From Aeromonas taiwanensis (lineage in GTDB: Bacteria; Pseudomonadota; Gammaproteobacteria; Enterobacterales; Aeromonadaceae): DNA of 64,000 nucleotides. Shown one piece after another: positions 35,498-43,496 of the stretch (the first letter of the stretch is position 1; each line of letters starts with the position of its first letter). Location: positions 22,313 to 86,312 of the forward strand of contig NZ_CDDD01000069.1 in the NCBI RefSeq assembly GCF_000820165.1. The letters are read 5' to 3'. The notes beneath the pieces were generated by a model, which saw only the letters and a program-made list of their open reading frames with translations, was not told the origin of the DNA and made no database searches. A program made the position numbers and the translations under genes.

Positions 35498-37513
35498 TCA
35501 GCTCTTCTTGCTGAGACTGGCCAGATCCGCCGTGATGTTGGCCGCTTCGACCTGATACTCGTCGGGCGCCTCGAAATCGGCGGGCAGTTCATCCAGGCTC
35601 TTCACCACAGGCTTGCCAAGACGGGTCAGACGTTCGTTGGCTCGCGCCAGCGCCTTCTCGTCCTGCTTGGCCTGTTCGGCCAGCCGCTCGGCTTCGTTCA
35701 GGGAGACCGACTTCTTGTCCTTCTCCGCCTGATACTCCTTGATGTCCTGCAGCACGTAGGCGAACTCCGGATCCTTGATGATCCGCGCCTCGTGTGCCGA
35801 CTTCAACCTGGGCAGCATGCCGGAGAAATCACCCAGCTTGTCGTAGCTTGCCGAGGCGATCTTGTCCCAGGGCAGGGCGTTGAACTCGCGGCTCTCCCCC
35901 GTCTCGTCCGGCGCCACCGCCGTCGGGAAGGCGATGTCAGGCGCCACTCCCTTGTTCTGGGTGCTGCCGCCATCGATGCGGTAGAACTTGGCGATGGTGT
36001 ACTGGACGTGGCCCAGCGGCTGCTCGTAGAAGTCGTATACCTTGGCCAGGCTGCGATGCTGCTGCACCGTGCCCTTGCCGAACGAGTTCTCGCCGAGGAT
36101 CAGGGCGCGGCCGTAATCCTGCATGGCGGCAGCGAAGATCTCGGAGGCCGACGCGCTGTAGCGGTCGATCATCACCGACATGGGGCCGCCGTAATAGACG
36201 TTGCCGTCGTCGTCACCGTTGACGGTGATGCGACCCATGTGATCACGGATCTGCACGACCGGACCGCTCGCGAAGAACAGGCCGCTCAGGGCGGAGGCTT
36301 CCGTCAGGGCACCGCCGCCGTTGCCGCGCAGATCCACGATGAGACCGTCGATCTTCTGCTTGTTGAGGCTGGAGAGCTCCTTGATCACGTCGTCGTGCAG
36401 GTTGACGTAGAAGCTCGGGATCTCGAGCACGCCAATTTTCTTGCCTTCGGCGGTGATCACCTTGGACTTGGCGGCCCTGTCTTCCAGGCGCACCTTGTCA
36501 CGGGTCAGCTCCACCAGCTCGGTCTTGGCGCTGGCGCCCTTGCCGCGCTGGATCTCCAGCTTCACCTTGCTGCCTTTCGGGCCCTTGATGAGCTCGACCA
36601 CGTCGTCCAGACGCCAGCCGATCACGTCGACGATCTTGCCGTCGTCCTGCCCCACCCCGGTGATCTTGTCATCGGGCTTCAAGTGGTTGGACTTGGCGGC
36701 CGGACCACCGGGCACCAGGGAGCGGATGACGGTGAAGTCATCCTCCGCCTGCAGCACGGCGCCAATCCCTTCCAGTGAGAGGTTCATCTCGGTGTTGAAG
36801 CGATCGGCACTGCGCGGCGACAGATAGCTGGTGTGCGGCTCGATGGCACGGGCGAAGGAGTTCATGAAGAGCTGGAACACGTCCTCGCTCTCGGTCTGGG
36901 ACATCCGCTTGATAGCGTTGTTATAACGCTTGCCAAGCAGCTCCTTGATCTCGGGCCACTCCTTGCCGCTGAGTTTGAGGCTCAGGGCATCGAACTTGAC
37001 CCGCTGACGCCACAGCTCGTTGAGCTCGGCTTCATCCTTGGGCCAGGGAGCCCCTTCCCGATCGAAGACGTAATTGTCTTTCTGGGTAAAGTCGAAGGGG
37101 GTGTCGAGCAGCTTGAGGGCGTATTCGAACCGCTCGTAACGTCGCTGCTGACTCAGGTTGAACATCTCGTAGGCCGGAGCCAGCCGCCCTCGTTCGAGGT
37201 CGGTGTCAAAACCGGTACGGTACTTTTCAAAACGGCTGATGTCAGAGGCCAGAAACAGGTTGCGGCTGTAGTCCAGATTCTCCAGGTACTTGTCAAAGAC
37301 CACGGAGGAAAAGGCATCGTCCAGCTTGAACTGTTTGTAGTGGGAGCGGGTAAACAGGTTGGCAATTCGCTTGCTGGCCGTAGCATGTTGGCTCTCCTGA
37401 GCCAACACAGGCAAATCACTCTCCTTGAGCACCGGCTCGATGGCCTGCGCGAGCCCGGCGAGCGCCAGGCCACAGGCTACGAGGGAAAAACGAATTACGC
37501 CATGCTTCAACAT
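35498..37513 (-). CDS. prc: Tail-specific protease Prc (Tsp)
   Basis: Periplasmic S41 protease (671 aa) that degrades proteins with apolar C-termini and peptidoglycan hydrolases such as MepS. It has an N-terminal signal peptide (FSLVACGLALAGLAQA), a PDZ domain near the middle (SLEGIGAVLQAEDDFTVI), then the catalytic Ser in DRYSASASEIFAAAM and Lys in GENSFGKGTVQQ. A charged C-terminal DUF3340-like region follows. It begins 8 bases after proQ, as in E. coli. Confidence 0.96.
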   Translation of the reverse strand: MLKHGVIRFSLVACGLALAGLAQAIEPVLKESDLPVLAQESQHATASKRIANLFTRSHYKQFKLDDAFSSVVFDKYLENLDYSRNLFLASDISRFEKYRTGFDTDLERGRLAPAYEMFNLSQQRRYERFEYALKLLDTPFDFTQKDNYVFDREGAPWPKDEAELNELWRQRVKFDALSLKLSGKEWPEIKELLGKRYNNAIKRMSQTESEDVFQLFMNSFARAIEPHTSYLSPRSADRFNTEMNLSLEGIGAVLQAEDDFTVIRSLVPGGPAAKSNHLKPDDKITGVGQDDGKIVDVIGWRLDDVVELIKGPKGSKVKLEIQRGKGASAKTELVELTRDKVRLEDRAAKSKVITAEGKKIGVLEIPSFYVNLHDDVIKELSSLNKQKIDGLIVDLRGNGGGALTEASALSGLFFASGPVVQIRDHMGRITVNGDDDGNVYYGGPMSVMIDRYSASASEIFAAAMQDYGRALILGENSFGKGTVQQHRSLAKVYDFYEQPLGHVQYTIAKFYRIDGGSTQNKGVAPDIAFPTAVAPDETGESREFNALPWDKIASASYDKLGDFSGMLPRLKSAHEARIIKDPEFAYVLQDIKEYQAEKDKKSVSLNEAERLAEQAKQDEKALARANERLTRLGKPVVKSLDELPADFEAPDEYQVEAANITADLASLSKKS

Positions 37514-37521
37514 GCGTCTCC

Positions 37522-38163
37522 TTAGAGAACCAGATGCTCGAACTTGACCCGCAACATCATGCCGGTCTGCAATTGAACCTGTACGTCATCCTTGGTCACT
37601 TCCTTGATGGTCGCGGGCACCGGGGACTTGCCCAGCACGACGCGCACGCCCTGATCCACTTTCAGGGTAGCGGCATCCACCTTGACCAGCGGGGCTTCAT
37701 CAGCCACCGGAGCGGCCTTGGGAGCGGCTTTCGGCTTGTCGGCACGCGGAGCATCAGCCTTGCGCTGCGCGTTGCGGCGCGGCTGCTTGGGCTTGTCTTC
37801 CTTCTCCTTGGTGTTGGTGCGACGGCTGGCGAAGACGCGCTCCTTGCTCTCCTTGAGCGCCTGCTTGGCGTGTTCGATGTGCTCTTCGGTCAGCAGTTCA
37901 CCCGGGTTGCCGTCCAGATCGACACGGGCCTGGCCAGCCTTGAGGCCATGCAGGTAACGCCAGCTGGAGGTGTATTGACGCAGAGCAGAGCGCAGCATGG
38001 TCTTGGAGACTCTCTCGTCGTCGGCAAGACGCGCAGCCAGATCCTGGAAGATGCCAATCTTGAGTGGCTTGGCCTCTCCTTCAGCGATGAAGCAGGCCGG
38101 GAATTTCTCGACCAGGTAGGCGACGATCTCTTTACTGTTCTTCAGCTTTTCAGTGTTTTCCAT
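37522..38163 (-). CDS. proQ: RNA chaperone ProQ
   Basis: 213 aa RNA-binding protein that matches sRNAs to mRNAs and protects 3' ends. It has an N-terminal FinO/ProQ domain (about 1-115, with FPACFIAEGEAKPLKIGIFQDL and LRSALRQYTSSWRYL), a lysine/alanine-rich linker (about 120-160), and a C-terminal Tudor-like domain (GVRVVLGKSPVPATIKEV). prc is coupled behind it and msrC lies ahead, the E. coli yebR-proQ-prc order. Confidence 0.96.
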   Translation of the reverse strand: MENTEKLKNSKEIVAYLVEKFPACFIAEGEAKPLKIGIFQDLAARLADDERVSKTMLRSALRQYTSSWRYLHGLKAGQARVDLDGNPGELLTEEHIEHAKQALKESKERVFASRRTNTKEKEDKPKQPRRNAQRKADAPRADKPKAAPKAAPVADEAPLVKVDAATLKVDQGVRVVLGKSPVPATIKEVTKDDVQVQLQTGMMLRVKFEHLVL

Positions 38164-38264
38164 GTATAACCTTGGCTTTCATATAGACGCACGGGCATGC
38201 CCGAACACAACAAAGGCCCCATTATAGAGAGCTTGGGACCTTTTGCGAACCATCTAGCAATGAC

Positions 38265-38723
38265 TTAGAGCATGCTTTCCAAAATTTGCACCGTTTCTTC
38301 AAGGCCGATCCGGTCTTGTTCATCGAAGCGGCTAAAAATCGGGCTATCGATATCCAGTACCCCGATGATCTGGCCGGCACGGCGCAGCGGGATCACGATC
38401 TCCGAGTTGCTGGCACCGTCACAGGCGATGTGCCCCGCAAACTGGTGCACATCGTCCACCAGCTGGGTCTTGCCCTCGGCGACCGCCGTGCCGCACACCC
38501 CGCGCCCGACCGGGATCCGCACGCAGGCAGGTTTGCCCTGGAAGGGCCCCAGCACCAGGGTCTCTCCCTGCAACAGGTAAAAGCCGACCCAGTTGATGTC
38601 GGTCAGCTCCTGATTGAGCAGCGCAGAGAGGTTCGCCAGGGTGGCGATCATGTCGGGCTCGCCCTCGAGCAATGCCTGGGCCTGCTGGTTGAGGGTGCGA
38701 TAAAATGCTTGTTTTTCAATCAT
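38265..38723 (-). CDS. msrC: Free methionine-(R)-sulfoxide reductase MsrC (YebR)
   Basis: GAF-fold enzyme (152 aa from ATG 38723) that reduces free methionine-R-sulfoxide. The three redox cysteines are visible in PACVRIPVGRGVCGTAV and HIACDGASNSE. I preferred MIEKQAFYRTL over an upstream TTG that adds 12 residues. It precedes proQ, as in E. coli. Confidence 0.93.
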   Translation of the reverse strand: MIEKQAFYRTLNQQAQALLEGEPDMIATLANLSALLNQELTDINWVGFYLLQGETLVLGPFQGKPACVRIPVGRGVCGTAVAEGKTQLVDDVHQFAGHIACDGASNSEIVIPLRRAGQIIGVLDIDSPIFSRFDEQDRIGLEETVQILESML

Positions 38724-38833
38724 GATTAAATGAACTTCACTCCTTGATAATGGATGCAAGGTACCGTCCTGCCTGAAAAATTCAAATCAATTTTCACTTT
38801 CCCCCCCTTCCCGGGTCATGGCTGGCCGCCCGT

Positions 38834-39295
38834 TCACCGGGAAACGCTTAGCGCCAACTGCTGGCGCTGGCCACTGTTCCACTCCAGATTGAGCAGCCAG
38901 GTCATGGTCGCCGAGGTGCAGGCGCCCACCTGTGCCCTGGCCTGCCAGCCGCCGCTGCCTGCCTCAAACTGCACGGGGATCCGGCCCATGAACATCTCCT
39001 TTCCCTCCAGCCAGGCCGCCTTCGGCGCGATGGCCTGCGCGCTACTACCCTGAAGACGCAAGACAAAGTCATGTTCAGGGCGGATCGGCAGGTCATCGAT
39101 ACTGGCCGTCAGGGCCGCATCGCCCACTCGCAGCGGACAGGGGCTGTGGGACAGATCACAAATCTGATCATTTGTGCCCCTCGAATTCTCGCTTTGGGGG
39201 CCCGAAAACCAGGTCCGATAGGCCATCAGGGAGAGCAAAATGGCAAGCACCATGGTCAAGTGCGCGATTTTGCGTGAAGTGAGTCTCTCTTTCAT
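38834..39295 (-). CDS. Uncharacterised single-pass membrane protein divergent from ccoN
   Basis: 153 aa. The N-terminus is cytosolic and basic, then one transmembrane helix (about 11-27, HLTMVLAILLSLMAYRTWF), then a periplasmic domain of about 120 aa. It has a Cys-x6-Cys pair (CDLSHSPC) near residue 46 and one later Cys (VGACTSA). I do not recognise the family. It is divergent from the cbb3 oxidase operon, so a role in oxidase assembly or copper handling is conceivable, but that rests on position only. Confidence 0.65.
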   Translation of the reverse strand: MKERLTSRKIAHLTMVLAILLSLMAYRTWFSGPQSENSRGTNDQICDLSHSPCPLRVGDAALTASIDDLPIRPEHDFVLRLQGSSAQAIAPKAAWLEGKEMFMGRIPVQFEAGSGGWQARAQVGACTSATMTWLLNLEWNSGQRQQLALSVSR

Positions 39296-39477
39296 GAAAA
39301 AACAACCCTGTAAGGTACTTTAAAAATGTGATTTTCGTGATCTGGCGCATGGCAAAAACTGGCAGGCACGAGACCCGCTGGAGCCAAATATATCACTGTT
39401 TGTACTGTTATTTTACCGACCAGTTCAGTATCATTCTCAATGAATTTTCATTTATCCACCTTTTGCTTTTCCTTTTA

Positions 39478-39491
39478 TTAACAGATGTTAA
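39478..39491 (+). promoter_or_regulatory. Possible ArcA-type repeat upstream of ccoN
   Basis: TTAACA (39478-39483), two bases, TGTTAA (39486-39491), about 85 bases before the ccoN ATG. It is a palindrome that also holds TTAAC direct repeats 10 bases apart, as in ArcA sites. No FNR box was found by eye in 39296-39576. Weak evidence. Confidence 0.25.
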
Positions 39492-39576
39492 CGAGAGGAT
39501 TTTGCAAAAACGGGGTGAAAATGGCCCTGAACATCTGGGCAAAAACAAACAACAGCATCGGAAGCGGAATACAACG

Positions 39577-41001
39577 ATGAGCCATACAACAAACCACCCT
39601 GAGTACAACTACACCGTTGTGCGCCAGTTCACCGTCATGACGATTGTCTGGGGAATTGTCGGTATGTCGGTTGGTGTACTGATCGCAGCCCAGTTGATCT
39701 GGCCTGCCCTCAACTTCGATACCCCCTGGCTGACCTACAGCCGTCTGCGTCCCCTGCACACCAATGCGGTCATCTTCGCATTTGGTTGCAGCGCCCTGAT
39801 GGCCACCTCCTTCTACGTGGTGCAACGCACCTGTCAGACCCGACTGTTTGGTGGCCCCCTCGCCTCCTTCGTGTTCTGGGGCTGGCAGGCGATCATCCTC
39901 TCCGCCGCCATCTCGCTGCCCCTGGGATACACCACCTCCAAGGAGTACGCCGAGCTGGAATGGCCGATTGACATCGCCATCGCCGTGGTCTGGGTCAGCT
40001 ATGCCATCGTCTTCTTCGGCACCCTGGTCAAGCGCACCACCTCCCACATCTATGTGGCGAACTGGTTCTTCGGTGCCTTCATCATCACGGTCGCCGTGCT
40101 GCACATCGTCAACAACATGGAAGTGCCGCTCTCCGGCATGAAGTCCTACTCCATGTACTCCGGTGCCATGGATGCCATGGTGCAGTGGTGGTATGGCCAC
40201 AACGCGGTGGGCTTCCTGCTGACGGCTGGCTTCCTCGGCATGATGTACTACTTCGTGCCCAAGCAGGCCGGGCGTCCGGTCTACTCCTACCGTCTCTCCA
40301 TCGTGCACTTCTGGGCGCTGATCTCCCTCTATATCTGGGCCGGTCCGCACCACCTGCACTACACCGCCCTGCCTGACTGGGCACAGTCCCTCGGGATGGT
40401 GATGTCCCTCATCCTGTTCGTCCCCTCCTGGGGCGGCATGATCAACGGCATCATGACCCTGTCAGGCGCCTGGCACAAGCTGCGCTATGACCCCATCCTG
40501 CGCTTCCTGATCGTCTCCCTCTCCTTCTACGGCATGTCCACCTTCGAAGGCCCCATGATGGCGATCAAGACGGTCAACGCCCTCTCCCACTACACCGACT
40601 GGACAATCGGTCACGTCCACTCCGGTGCCCTGGGCTGGGTTGCCATGGTCTCCATCGGCGCCGTGTATCACCTGATCCCGAACCTGTTCGGCCAGGGCCG
40701 CATGTACAGCATCAAGCTCATCAACGTCCACTTCTGGCTGGCCACCGTGGGCACAGTGCTCTACATCGTCGCCATGTGGATTTCCGGTGTGATGCAGGGT
40801 CTGATGTGGCGTGCGGTCAACGACGACGGCACCCTGACCTACAGCTTCGTGGAGGCGCTGCAGGCGTCCTATCCCTTCTACTTCGTGCGCTTCCTGGGTG
40901 GCTGCTTCTTCGTCACCGGCATGCTGCTGATGGCCTACAACGCCTATCGCACCGTCACTGCACCCAAGGGTTCCCTGGAACCCGTCGCACAGCCAGCCTG
41001 A
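39577..41001 (+). CDS. ccoN: cbb3-type cytochrome c oxidase subunit I CcoN
   Basis: Catalytic subunit (474 aa from ATG 39577) of the high-affinity terminal oxidase used at low oxygen. It is a 12-helix membrane protein with the heme and CuB histidines visible in [31 protein letters not shown] and [11 protein letters not shown]. The frame is open further upstream, but [15 protein letters not shown] is the family N-terminus. First gene of ccoNOQP. Confidence 0.97.
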   Translation: MSHTTNHPEYNYTVVRQFTVMTIVWGIVGMSVGVLIAAQLIWPALNFDTPWLTYSRLRPLHTNAVIFAFGCSALMATSFYVVQRTCQTRLFGGPLASFVFWGWQAIILSAAISLPLGYTTSKEYAELEWPIDIAIAVVWVSYAIVFFGTLVKRTTSHIYVANWFFGAFIITVAVLHIVNNMEVPLSGMKSYSMYSGAMDAMVQWWYGHNAVGFLLTAGFLGMMYYFVPKQAGRPVYSYRLSIVHFWALISLYIWAGPHHLHYTALPDWAQSLGMVMSLILFVPSWGGMINGIMTLSGAWHKLRYDPILRFLIVSLSFYGMSTFEGPMMAIKTVNALSHYTDWTIGHVHSGALGWVAMVSIGAVYHLIPNLFGQGRMYSIKLINVHFWLATVGTVLYIVAMWISGVMQGLMWRAVNDDGTLTYSFVEALQASYPFYFVRFLGGCFFVTGMLLMAYNAYRTVTAPKGSLEPVAQPA

Positions 41002-41019
41002 TTTGAAGGGGTCTAACGC

Positions 41020-41634
41020 ATGAGCAACAACAACCGTCACGAAATTTTTGAAAAGAGCGTTCCCATGCTGGTGGTCGGCATCATCTTTGCCATCAGCCTC
41101 GGGGGCCTGGTCGAGATCACCCCGCTGTTCTTCCAGAAGCAGACCACGGAGCCGGTGGAGGGCCTCAAGCCCTACACCGCCCTGCAGATGGAAGGCCGCG
41201 ACATCTTCATCCGCGAAGGGTGCAACGTCTGTCACAGCCAGATGATCCGCCCGTTCCGCGCCGAAACCGAGCGCTACGGGCACTACTCGGTCGCCGGCGA
41301 GAGCGTGTGGGAGCACCCCTTCCTGTGGGGCTCCAAGCGTACCGGTCCGGATCTGGCCCGCGTCGGCGGCCGCTACTCCGATGACTGGCACCGCGCCCAC
41401 CTCATCAACCCGCGCGACGTGGTGCCCGAGTCCAACATGCCCGCCTTCCCCTGGCTCGAGACCAACGTGCTGAGCGGCGAGCTGACCGGCAAGAAGCTGG
41501 CCCTGTTCCGGGATCACTTCGGCGTGCCCTACACCGACGCCGATATTCAGGGTGCCGGCGAGGCGGTCAAGGGCAAGACGGAGCTGGATGCCCTGGTGGC
41601 CTATCTGCAATCCCTGGGTCATGCCCTGAAATAA
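41020..41634 (+). CDS. ccoO: cbb3 oxidase subunit II CcoO (monoheme cytochrome c)
   Basis: 204 aa. N-terminal transmembrane anchor (about 15-36), then a periplasmic cytochrome c domain with heme motif CNVCH (residues 68-72) in [15 protein letters not shown] later Met (SNMPAFPW) is the likely axial ligand. It passes electrons from CcoP to CcoN. It lies 18 bases after ccoN. Confidence 0.97.
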   Translation: MSNNNRHEIFEKSVPMLVVGIIFAISLGGLVEITPLFFQKQTTEPVEGLKPYTALQMEGRDIFIREGCNVCHSQMIRPFRAETERYGHYSVAGESVWEHPFLWGSKRTGPDLARVGGRYSDDWHRAHLINPRDVVPESNMPAFPWLETNVLSGELTGKKLALFRDHFGVPYTDADIQGAGEAVKGKTELDALVAYLQSLGHALK

Positions 41635-41645
41635 GGAGTCGGAAT

Positions 41646-41825
41646 ATGGATTACGGCACCTTCCGCGGTCTGTACACCCTGCTGCTGATGCTCATCATGA
41701 TCGGCATCATCGTCTGGGCTTACAGCAAGCGCCGCAAGGCCTCCTTCGACGAGGCCGCCAACCTGGTTTTTGCCGATGACGAGCAACCCAGTGCTGATAA
41801 CAAGAACGCAGGAGCGAAGCAATAA
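41646..41825 (+). CDS. ccoQ: cbb3 oxidase subunit CcoQ
   Basis: 59 aa, MDYGTFRGLYTLLLM followed by a single transmembrane helix (about 8-25) and a charged cytosolic tail (SKRRKASFDEAANL). CcoQ stabilises the oxidase complex. AGGAGT lies seven bases before ATG 41646. Its TAA overlaps the ccoP ATG by one base. Short, but position, start and sequence are typical. Confidence 0.94.
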   Translation: MDYGTFRGLYTLLLMLIMIGIIVWAYSKRRKASFDEAANLVFADDEQPSADNKNAGAKQ

Positions 41826-42802
41826 TGAGCACTCTGTTTAGCATTTTTGTGACCGTCATAAGCCTTGGCACCATTCTCGGCTGCTTCCTGCTGCTGGCTT
41901 GGTGCATGAAGGACAAGATGGGCGCCGAAGAGGGCAAGCCCATGGGCCACACCTTCGACGGCATCGAGGAGATCAACAACCCGTTGCCGAAGTGGTGGTC
42001 CTACATGTTCCTCTTCTTCATCGTCACCGGGCTCATCTACCTGCTTGCCTTCCCGGGCCTTGGCAACTTCAAGGGTCTGCTGGGCTGGCAGAGCTCCAAC
42101 CAGGACGTTCGCTCCCTGGCGGAATCCAAGGCCGCGGCAGCGTCTGCCAAGGCGGAAGGCCGTGCGGTCGAGTACGACCGTGAGCTCGCCAAGGCCGATG
42201 AGGTCTACGGCGCCAAGTTCCGCGAGCTGACCTATCAGGCGGACGGCAAGAGCTACAAGGAGATCACCGAGATCGCCAAGGATCCGGAAGCCCTGAAGGT
42301 GGGTCAGCGTCTGTTCCTGCAGAACTGCTCCCAGTGCCACGGCTCCGATGCCCGCGGTGGTCGCGGCTTCCCCAACCTGACCGACAGCGAATGGCAATGG
42401 GGTGGTCAACCCGACCAGATCAAGACCACCATCATGGGTGGGCGTCAGGGGGTCATGGCCGCCTGGGGCGAGATCCTGGGTCAGGACGGGGTGAAGGAGG
42501 TAGCCTCCTACGTGCTGAGCCTCTCCGGTCGCAAGGTGGATCTGGTGGAAGCCAAGAAGGGTGAAGCCCGCTTCGCGGTCTGCGCCGCCTGCCACGGCCC
42601 GGATGCCAAGGGCGGCATCGCCGTCGGTGCGCCGGATCTCACCAACAGCACCTGGCTCTATGGCGGTTCCCGTCAGGTGGTCGAGCAGACCATCACCCAC
42701 GGACGTCACGGCGTGATGCCGGCCTGGAAGGATATCCTGGGAGAAGACAAGGTCCACCTGTTGGCATCCTATGTCTATAGTTTGTCCCACCAGGCGCAGT
42801 AA
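41825..42802 (+). CDS. ccoP: cbb3 oxidase subunit III CcoP (diheme cytochrome c)
   Basis: 325 aa. Two N-terminal transmembrane helices (about 8-25 and 58-76), then two cytochrome c domains with CSQCH (168-172) and CAACH (253-257). It receives electrons from soluble cytochromes c. The operon ends with a strong terminator 40 bases later. Confidence 0.97.
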   Translation: MSTLFSIFVTVISLGTILGCFLLLAWCMKDKMGAEEGKPMGHTFDGIEEINNPLPKWWSYMFLFFIVTGLIYLLAFPGLGNFKGLLGWQSSNQDVRSLAESKAAAASAKAEGRAVEYDRELAKADEVYGAKFRELTYQADGKSYKEITEIAKDPEALKVGQRLFLQNCSQCHGSDARGGRGFPNLTDSEWQWGGQPDQIKTTIMGGRQGVMAAWGEILGQDGVKEVASYVLSLSGRKVDLVEAKKGEARFAVCAACHGPDAKGGIAVGAPDLTNSTWLYGGSRQVVEQTITHGRHGVMPAWKDILGEDKVHLLASYVYSLSHQAQ

Positions 42803-42841
42803 AATAAGCAGTAACATGTGATAAGCACGTGATTACTCAGC

Positions 42842-42872
42842 AAAAAGCCTCGACTCTTCGAGGCTTTTTGTT
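42842..42872 (+). terminator. Terminator after ccoNOQP
   Basis: Perfect 12-bp stem AAAAAGCCTCGA (42842-42853), loop CTCT, TCGAGGCTTTTT (42858-42869). Confidence 0.9.
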
Positions 42873-42927
42873 ATCTTGTGTTGGCTGAATTACCGCCATT
42901 TCGTTAACCATTTGTTTCGGTAGCACC

Positions 42928-43416
42928 ATGACTCAACCCTGGTATCGCCAATTCTGGCCCTGGTTCATCATCGCCCTCCCCTGCGCCGCCGTGATCGGCA
43001 GCATCGCCACCGCCATCATCGCCAGCCAGGACGGTGTCAATCTGGTGGCGGAAGACTATTACAAGCAAGGCAAGGAAATTAACCAGGATCTCAGCAAGTT
43101 CGATCGCGCCGAGGCCCTCGGCATCCGCATCGAGCTGACGGTCAACGACAAGGAGCTGACCCTCAAGCCCCTGTCCGGGGAGCTCCCCCCCGGGCAGGCG
43201 CTGCGCCTCTCCCTCTTTCACCCGACCCTGGCGGGCCTGGACAGCGAGCATCTGCTGACGGCGGATGGCAAGGGCGTCTACCGCCTGCTGCTGGACAAAC
43301 CCGTCACCGGCAAATGGCATATCCGGGTCGATGCCTTCAATCACGAATGGCGCCTGCAAGAGACGGCACACCTGCCGACCCGGGCCCCCGTCGAACTCGA
43401 TCCCAAGGGACGTTGA
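42928..43416 (+). CDS. ccoH: FixH/CcoH family oxidase assembly protein
   Basis: 162 aa. One N-terminal transmembrane helix (about 9-30, FWPWFIIALPCAAVIGSIATA), the conserved VAEDYYKQGKEINQDL segment, then a periplasmic beta domain. CcoH is needed for stable cbb3 assembly. It begins the assembly group ccoH-ccoI-ccoS behind the ccoNOQP terminator; the usual ccoG is not between them. Confidence 0.93.
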   Translation: MTQPWYRQFWPWFIIALPCAAVIGSIATAIIASQDGVNLVAEDYYKQGKEINQDLSKFDRAEALGIRIELTVNDKELTLKPLSGELPPGQALRLSLFHPTLAGLDSEHLLTADGKGVYRLLLDKPVTGKWHIRVDAFNHEWRLQETAHLPTRAPVELDPKGR

Positions 43417-43496
43417 GCCATGGATGAGCGGCTCACGTCGCCCCGGCAGACACGCCTCCCCCCTTACCTTGCCCACGAGGGCAGCATCAGAGAGGG

